From positions 744,001 to 808,000 of the forward strand of contig NC_088960.1 in NCBI RefSeq assembly GCF_010111755.1: a stretch of 64,000 nucleotides of DNA, read 5' to 3'. The first letter of the stretch is position 1. The number at the start of each line of letters is the position of its first letter. The position numbers were made by a program, and so were the translations under genes. Of the stretch, positions 58,326-64,000 are shown piece after piece. Source of the stretch: Nakaseomyces glabratus. Its lineage: Eukaryota; Ascomycota; Saccharomycetes; Saccharomycetales; Saccharomycetaceae. The notes beneath the pieces are model-generated. The model made no database searches, was not told where the DNA came from, and saw only the letters and a program-made list of their open reading frames with translations.

Positions 58326-59549
58326 ATGGGTGAGAAGCGTTCTATTGCTATTGATAGTTATCAAGAGGATCCATCGGTAGTTGTGTCCAACTTCTTCAAA
58401 GGCGTTAGAGTTCCAAAGGACACAGAATTTCAACTATACAAGAAGCGTAAGCAAGATCAGTTTGTTTTGCATGGTGAAAACGAGAGATTAGAGTATGATG
58501 GTGAAACCGATGAGCTGACGACCAAGACTAACCAATATGTTGTTGGTCTCTACGACAAGCAATCAGGAAAGATAAATTTGTATAGAGCACCTGTGGTCAC
58601 TTCCAAAATTGTCTCTAAATTCAGTAAGAACTTGAAGGGACCTGAAATTAAAAGTAAAGGTGATACCAGATACGGGGCAATGCGTAATGCTCTTGGTGAA
58701 GCCTTTGGTACCAAAAAGGCCAAGAAAGCTATTGCTGATCTAGAGAGAAACCGTGTTGATTCCGATAAGCTTACTGATGTTGCAATCGATATTGTTGATT
58801 CTGTCAAGACTGCATCCAAGGATCTACCCACCAGAGCGGAATTACAAGAAAATGTTTCAGCAAGCAACAGACCAACTCCAGTTGCAAACCTGGATGCAAC
58901 CGATGTGGAACAAATTTACCCAGTGGAAAATATTATACCCAAAAAAGAGTTACAATTTATTCGTGTTGGTCCTATACTAAAAGAAAAAGATCAAGAGAAG
59001 AAGCTGGAATTATTCCCTTACACTTCATCCAAATATGTTGCAAAGAAATTGGAAACTCTAACACAAGCCTCTCAAATGGAAAAGTTGCAATTACTGTATT
59101 ACTTATCTCTATTGCTAGGTGTGTATGAAAACAGACGTGTTAGTAATAAGGATAAACTACTCGAAAGATTAAACTCACCTCCAGAGCTCTTAATCGATGG
59201 TATTCTAGACAGATTCACAATTGCAAGAGGTGGACATTTTGGTAAATCTAAGAACCGTTCTTACTTCATTGATCCTCAAAATGAAGATAAGTTGCTATGC
59301 TTTATTCTAACCATTGTTATGCATTTGGACAACTTCCTAGTAGAAATCTCTCCATTGGCGCAGGAGCTTGGAATCAAACCATCAAGGATTGTCAACTTGT
59401 TTAGAATATTGGGTGCCATAGTTAAAGGTGCCACCGTTTCTCAAGCGGAGGCCTTTGGCATTCCAAAGAGTGCAGCAGCAACATATAAGATCGCATCATT
59501 GAAGGTCCCCTTCAAATTACCAGAATTGACTAGAAGAGGTAGACGTTAA
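58326..59549 (+). CDS. RPA49: RNA polymerase I subunit A49
   Basis: 407 aa (S. cerevisiae 415). A49 with A34.5 forms the built-in TFIIF/TFIIE-like module of Pol I, supporting rDNA initiation, elongation and RNA cleavage. The N-terminal dimerisation domain (about 1-110) opens with EKRSIAIDSYQEDPSVVV. A linker (about 110-185) follows, then the C-terminal tandem winged-helix domain (about 190-407) with YVAKKLETLTQASQMEKLQLL and the terminal FKLPELTRRGRR. The ATG at 58326 gives the family-typical start. Confidence 0.96.
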   Translation: MGEKRSIAIDSYQEDPSVVVSNFFKGVRVPKDTEFQLYKKRKQDQFVLHGENERLEYDGETDELTTKTNQYVVGLYDKQSGKINLYRAPVVTSKIVSKFSKNLKGPEIKSKGDTRYGAMRNALGEAFGTKKAKKAIADLERNRVDSDKLTDVAIDIVDSVKTASKDLPTRAELQENVSASNRPTPVANLDATDVEQIYPVENIIPKKELQFIRVGPILKEKDQEKKLELFPYTSSKYVAKKLETLTQASQMEKLQLLYYLSLLLGVYENRRVSNKDKLLERLNSPPELLIDGILDRFTIARGGHFGKSKNRSYFIDPQNEDKLLCFILTIVMHLDNFLVEISPLAQELGIKPSRIVNLFRILGAIVKGATVSQAEAFGIPKSAAATYKIASLKVPFKLPELTRRGRR

Positions 59550-59835
59550 AAAAGGACAAAATAAGAATACTTGATATCTGCATAATGTCTCAACAACCAA
59601 AATTTCAGTATTTATAGGGAGCTTCCATTAGTTTATACTTGCATATACTTTCCATTAGTCCGGAGTTTCGGTTCTTGTTAATGCCATTAATATTTTGGCA
59701 TTCAATATGTATATTATGACATTAATTAAATATGCGTGTTATAAACTAAAAATATATTGGATATAAATCAAAATTTAGTGCGGCCCGGTTGTAGCTCAAT
59801 GTAAAAACATCTTGGCTAGTAGCAGGTTTTTCATC
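59550..59835. other. Convergent intergenic RPA49 / RAD50 (MPA43 absent)
   Basis: 286 bp between two stop codons. In S. cerevisiae MPA43 (YNL249C) lies between these genes; no trace of it is visible here. A TAGCTCAAT at about 59792 resembles a tRNA A box but no tRNA can be folded. Confidence 0.55.
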
Positions 59836-62800
59836 CTATTCAGTTACTTTATTGATATCAACCCACTCTATTAATGACTTCAGTCTGTCGTCTCTTTTTA
59901 CCCTGAAAAAATGGTCAGTAAAGCTAGCAGCATTCATATGGTTCAAAAACTTTTCATCATGGGTAATGACAATCAACTGGAAGTTCTTTTGATGCTTTCT
60001 AAATTCGATGATATTGTGTAATGATTTTGCTAAACTTTCAATATTTTCCTCGTCAAGATTTGTTGTGGGTTCATCTAGAGCTATGACTCCACAATTGATA
60101 CCAAAAGTCTCTGATAAAGCCAACCGGATAATAATAGACGCTAAAACTTTTTGACCTGCAGAACACCTTCCTCTCATATCCAATTCGGCATCTTGTTTAT
60201 ACATAACGACTCTATAATTATAGGATTTCCCTTTTGTCGTCGAGCCAACTTCATCTGAGCAAATTTTTATTGTATCTATATCCGTCCCAGTATAGGTTCG
60301 CTTCCATAGCTCGTCTATAATTCTATTTATATCCTCCATTTTCAAACTATGGTATTTCATAATAGCACTATCCAATGCTTTGGAATAGGTATCGATATCA
60401 TCATTGGCAAACGATCTCGTTTGGAGTTCTACCCATTCTTTTTGATATTTATCATCAATATCTTTATAATCACTTCTCAATTGCTGTGTAAGAGAGTCAA
60501 TCTGGTTTTGTATTTGCCTTATTTCACCTAATTTACCAGCATTCTGAGCACTTAATCTCTCATATTGGGTCCTTAAGCGGGCAGATTCTTGTTGATACTT
60601 GTCTCTTTCTGCTTCTGCGTTTTGAGCGTTCAAGCTGCTCAATTCATTATTCATTGATAGTAATTGTTCTTTGAGATCAATTAATTCAATATTCTGCAGC
60701 AAGTTTCGCTTTTCTCCTGTAGAGTCATATAACTTCTGAGATTGTTCATTTAATACATGATTGTCAGCCTCTAGGCCATTTTTCAGAATATTCATTTCCT
60801 TCTCCAATTCTTTTATTGATCTCTCACATTCTTGCAAATGCTGTTCATCAGAAGTGTTATATTGCATTAATTGATGATGTAGCTGATTAACCTGTAAGAC
60901 CAGTTCGTTAAAGGATTGGAACTCCCCCTTTTTTCTCTTTGCATCTTTATCAAGAGTAGATATCTTTTCTGAATTCTCTTTGTTTAACATTTCAACACTT
61001 TTGGATAGATCATTGATATGTAATTTAATGCTCTCCTTACTATTAGTCAGTTCTTCAATATGTTTTTTATCGTTTGCTATTTGTTCTTGAATAGTCACCT
61101 TCATGTCGAATTGCTTTTCAATTTCAGCAACATCATCGTTTGCTTGTCGTATTTGATTTATCAATGTGTTGTTTTTTGAAGAAATGTTTTCTCTTTGTTC
61201 TTGCAACGATTCGATTTCACTTCTAATTTTCCATATAAGCTCTCGTGTGGATTTTTGGTTATCTTGTAACTGTTCCATTGTCACACTGTCCCCATTTTCG
61301 GCAGAACTACGAATCACATCATTCAACGAGTTCTTCTCTTCTTCGTGGTTGTAAATTTCTTTCTGTAGATAGTCTATTTTGTCCATTTTTGGTTTAATAT
61401 AATTATCACAATGATCTCGTTTTTCCTTTAGCTTCTCGATGGTTGTATTTGCTTCGGCGACTTCAGATTTCTTATTATCTAATTCTTTTGATAGTTGGCT
61501 AATTCTATCTTGCAGTGCTTTCGACTCAGAACTAATTGAATTTAGATTATAAATGTCTTTCTCAGCCAATCTCAGGTTGTTTAAGTATTCCTTTTCATCT
61601 TCAAGCGTTGTTTTCAGTGACTCCTCAAACTTGGTATCAGTTTTTTCTTTCAGTTCTTTAAGTATTTTGCTTCTGAATTCAGTGTTCTCAAAGCTTCTCG
61701 AGCACAAATAACAACAGTCATTGTTGATTGCAACCTCGAGAGCTTTACGATTAAACTCTAGTGTTGTTTGATGCATCTTTAAATTTTCCAATGCAGTCTT
61801 ATAGGAGACCTCCGTTTCCAGGAGAACATCATCATAATCTTCGATTGAACAGTCTTCTGGTAGAACGCTATTAATGTTTAAAATCAATTTTTCTTTTTTA
61901 TGTTGAAGATTATTGACTTTTCCTTTACAAGTATTCAGTTCATACTCCAATTCGGTTTGGCTCTTACTGATTTCATTAAATGCTTTTAAATTGGTTGCAA
62001 TATTTTTCTGAAGAGCAATATAGTGTGTCTTAAATTCGAAGGACAATTGCTTGACATCGTCAAGACCCCATTCTTTGATCATGGTATCATTTAGTAAAGC
62101 AGTAGTTATTTTGTTTATTTCATTTTGTTTTTCATCCATATTTTCAATTAGAACAGATAGTTTTGTTGATAATTCACTCTTTTTAGAGTAATTCTGTAAG
62201 TCTGTTTCGATCTGTTGCGCCAGCAGTTCAGATTTTGAAAGCTCCTCATTATTTGATTTTATCTGATTGTTTATGTCAGTAATGTTATTTTCTTTTTCAA
62301 ACTCTTGTAGTTCCTTACTTAATTTGGACCATACTGCCTTTTTGGCCTTCAATTGTTCTTCGATGTCTGCCGGTATTGAACTTATTTGCTTTTGCTTTTG
62401 ATCTAATTTGGTGGCAAGTTGCTTTATATCGCTTTCATAGTAAGACAGTTTTTGTTCTTCAAGATTAATAGAATTCCTTATACTGTCAGACTTTTCTTTA
62501 AGGTTCATTTTTGTTTCTTCTAATTTGGATATGGCTTCATTTACAGAAGATTCCATATCAGCTTTCTTTTTTAAAATATGATCTACATTTCGCTGTGGTG
62601 GTTCTTCTGCATTCAAATCTAGCTTATGTTCATCTTTAATCTGTCTTATAGTATCTTGAAAAGATTTCAATGTGTTTTCATTCTGTAGCTTTTTGGCAGT
62701 CAGTTCACCCTGCTGTAGCATAAGTCTATTTGATTGTTTCTGGCAGTTCTCCAATTTTTGACGGTCTGAAGCAATTTTTGATTCTAGCCTTTTAACATCC

Positions 62801-63753
62801 AGTTCCTTTTGTTCAATTGATTCAGAGAAGTTCTTGAGCAGGTTTTCTAGGTCTACCTTTGGCATATCCAATTTTTCTATTGAATTCGAGAGCCTTTCAA
62901 TCTGAGTTGAAGCAGCAGATATTGAAGCATTTAATGTTTCAATTCTTGATAAAACGCTTTGGAAATTTTGGTTTGATTTAAATAAAGAGTCAAGGCTACC
63001 GTTAATTGATTCCAGTTCTTGTTCAACGTCATCTACTTGAGATTGATAGTCATTTATTTTTTCATTCAACTGCTTTACCTTCATTTTTGTAGCCCTAGAC
63101 CTGTCCCTGTCAATTCTAAGGTGTTCAACAGATTGTGTTAACAGCTTAATATTAACAGCCATCTCTTTTTTGATTGCTTTCAAGTTGTCGATTGCCTTTG
63201 TAAATTTCATTGCTTGGAAAATTTCATCGAACTTCTTCTTTAGGTTTGAAGGTTCACTCAGTGGCCATAGACTATCCTCTTGGTGACAAAATATTACGTA
63301 TTCCAGAATTGCCTTTGGAACGCCGAGGTATAAAGGTACGTGGGAATCTAAATCCACAGATCTGGTACTTAAAGTTGTTCTTTCACCACTTTTATTTATG
63401 GCAACCAATTGACCTTCTAAAGTCTTAAATGTGGTCGTCGTCTTCTTCGCCAGCAATTGAATATTCCTTGTAACAATCATGCTTAGCCCGTTTGTGCTGG
63501 TAAACGCCAGTTTCACCTGGGCTCTGACATCTTTCTCACCCGTAATCTTGGGATCATGCACAAAAACACCACCTTTACTATTTGGGGGCAGATCACCCGT
63601 TGTCGCATACTTGAGACACTCTATAATAGTCGTCTTACCAGATCCGTTCATACCAACGATCAGCGTCAAGGGCTTCCCGAACTCGATGGTCTCCCGGTCA
63701 TTGGAATCGAAGGACCGTATACCCTGTATAGAAAGCTTATAGATAGCACTCAT
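59836..63753 (-). CDS. RAD50: Rad50, ATPase of the MRX double-strand break complex
   Basis: 1305 aa (S. cerevisiae 1312). Rad50 with Mre11 and Xrs2 senses and tethers DNA ends and starts resection, meiotic break processing and telomere maintenance. ABC-type ATPase parts flank long antiparallel coiled coils: Walker A GMNGSGKT (34-41), Q-loop Gln158 (FCHQED), zinc hook Cys681-Tyr-Leu-Cys684 at the coil apex, signature motif GRCSAGQKVL near the end, Walker B VIALDEPTTNLDEEN and the switch His in VITHDEKFL. The hook is preceded by an extra Cys680. All functional motifs are intact. Confidence 0.98.
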   Translation of the reverse strand: MSAIYKLSIQGIRSFDSNDRETIEFGKPLTLIVGMNGSGKTTIIECLKYATTGDLPPNSKGGVFVHDPKITGEKDVRAQVKLAFTSTNGLSMIVTRNIQLLAKKTTTTFKTLEGQLVAINKSGERTTLSTRSVDLDSHVPLYLGVPKAILEYVIFCHQEDSLWPLSEPSNLKKKFDEIFQAMKFTKAIDNLKAIKKEMAVNIKLLTQSVEHLRIDRDRSRATKMKVKQLNEKINDYQSQVDDVEQELESINGSLDSLFKSNQNFQSVLSRIETLNASISAASTQIERLSNSIEKLDMPKVDLENLLKNFSESIEQKELDVKRLESKIASDRQKLENCQKQSNRLMLQQGELTAKKLQNENTLKSFQDTIRQIKDEHKLDLNAEEPPQRNVDHILKKKADMESSVNEAISKLEETKMNLKEKSDSIRNSINLEEQKLSYYESDIKQLATKLDQKQKQISSIPADIEEQLKAKKAVWSKLSKELQEFEKENNITDINNQIKSNNEELSKSELLAQQIETDLQNYSKKSELSTKLSVLIENMDEKQNEINKITTALLNDTMIKEWGLDDVKQLSFEFKTHYIALQKNIATNLKAFNEISKSQTELEYELNTCKGKVNNLQHKKEKLILNINSVLPEDCSIEDYDDVLLETEVSYKTALENLKMHQTTLEFNRKALEVAINNDCCYLCSRSFENTEFRSKILKELKEKTDTKFEESLKTTLEDEKEYLNNLRLAEKDIYNLNSISSESKALQDRISQLSKELDNKKSEVAEANTTIEKLKEKRDHCDNYIKPKMDKIDYLQKEIYNHEEEKNSLNDVIRSSAENGDSVTMEQLQDNQKSTRELIWKIRSEIESLQEQRENISSKNNTLINQIRQANDDVAEIEKQFDMKVTIQEQIANDKKHIEELTNSKESIKLHINDLSKSVEMLNKENSEKISTLDKDAKRKKGEFQSFNELVLQVNQLHHQLMQYNTSDEQHLQECERSIKELEKEMNILKNGLEADNHVLNEQSQKLYDSTGEKRNLLQNIELIDLKEQLLSMNNELSSLNAQNAEAERDKYQQESARLRTQYERLSAQNAGKLGEIRQIQNQIDSLTQQLRSDYKDIDDKYQKEWVELQTRSFANDDIDTYSKALDSAIMKYHSLKMEDINRIIDELWKRTYTGTDIDTIKICSDEVGSTTKGKSYNYRVVMYKQDAELDMRGRCSAGQKVLASIIIRLALSETFGINCGVIALDEPTTNLDEENIESLAKSLHNIIEFRKHQKNFQLIVITHDEKFLNHMNAASFTDHFFRVKRDDRLKSLIEWVDINKVTE

Positions 63754-64000
63754 AAGTCATATATCCCTGCACTAGTTTCTCGAATAGTATATGTCACTTT
63801 TCCCTCCATATTACCTAGCTTTAGGAAGTGCACATACTTGATATATATTATAATAATATTAGTTAAACTATTGAACTGACGCTATAAGAATCCATTATAT
63901 ACAAGTCACTTTGTACAACGAGAGGGTGAGATGCTCATCGCCCCCAAACAAAAAGGGTTTAACCAAATTAAAGGCTCCCGTTGTAGTGGTCAAGAAAATG
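63754..64000. promoter_or_regulatory. RAD50 upstream region with PAC element
   Basis: 247 bp to the window edge. It has TGCTCATCGC at 63932-63941, the reverse complement of the PAC core GCGATGAGC, about 60 bp before an ATG that occupies the final three bases. Confidence 0.5.
63998..64000 (+). CDS. Possible start codon of the gene divergent from RAD50 (cut by the window edge)
   Basis: The window ends exactly in ATG, with A at -3 and an A-rich leader (CAAGAAA before it). In S. cerevisiae the gene divergent from RAD50 is NRD1 (YNL251C), a Pol II termination factor. No coding sequence is visible, so identity is inferred from synteny only. Confidence 0.25.

Noticed and set aside
59781..59850. tRNA-like stretch with TAGCTCAAT
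   Set aside because: Resembles an A box, but the T-arm candidate (GGTTTTTCATCC) lacks the TTCRA core and no acceptor stem pairs.

Overview
This window is nuclear DNA from a budding yeast of the family Saccharomycetaceae. It holds 24 intact, intronless protein genes, compactly spaced, with A/T-rich intergenic DNA. Almost every gene is recognisable by its Saccharomyces cerevisiae ortholog, and the order follows S. cerevisiae chromosome XIV left arm from ATG4 (YNL223W) to RAD50 (YNL250W). No extra genes are interleaved, which fits a lineage that shares the whole-genome duplication. The sequence is clearly not S. cerevisiae: protein lengths differ and intergenic DNA is different. A Nakaseomyces/Candida glabrata-like or other post-duplication genus is plausible, but I cannot fix the species. 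Starts were set on ATG codons by comparison with the yeast families, so several reading frames that are open further upstream were trimmed.

Layout. 1-1192: gene-poor DNA downstream of MRS6. 1193-6568: MRS6 and GPB1, neighbours on S. cerevisiae chromosome XV (YOR370C, YOR371C). 6569-7376: the junction where synteny switches to the chromosome XIV block. 7377-22885: ATG4, SQS1, CNM67, JJJ1, URE2, ELA1, PDR16, CSL4. 23269-38738: BNI4, the globin-like YNL234W ortholog, a 2.1-kb gene-free interval, SIN4, KEX2, LAP3. 39199-43112: NAR1 and ZWF1 in a locally GC-rich stretch. 43728-63753: ATG2, SLA2, SUI1, CWC25, VPS75, CRS1, RPA49, RAD50. A possible start codon of a gene divergent from RAD50 lies in the last three bases. 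YTP1 (YNL237W) and MPA43 (YNL249C), present at the matching places in S. cerevisiae, are absent. I found no tRNA, snoRNA, transposon, LTR, centromere or CRISPR.

How the genes work together. The genes are mostly functionally unrelated housekeeping genes, as is usual in yeast. Two are autophagy genes (ATG4, ATG2). Several act in ribosome or RNA biogenesis (SQS1, JJJ1, CSL4, RPA49), and SUI1 acts in translation initiation. The clearest regulatory theme is the PAC motif GCGATGAG, found upstream of SQS1, ELA1, CSL4, NAR1, CWC25, VPS75, RPA49/CRS1 and RAD50.

The observations most worth checking are: a Nar1 protein with Ser in place of an Fe-S ligand Cys; a globin ending in a CaaX box, with a cluster of Rgt1-type sites in its long upstream region; weak-then-strong tandem start codons in CRS1 and LAP3 that predict dual targeting; and Pdr1-type elements upstream of PDR16. 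I saw no wholly new multi-gene system.
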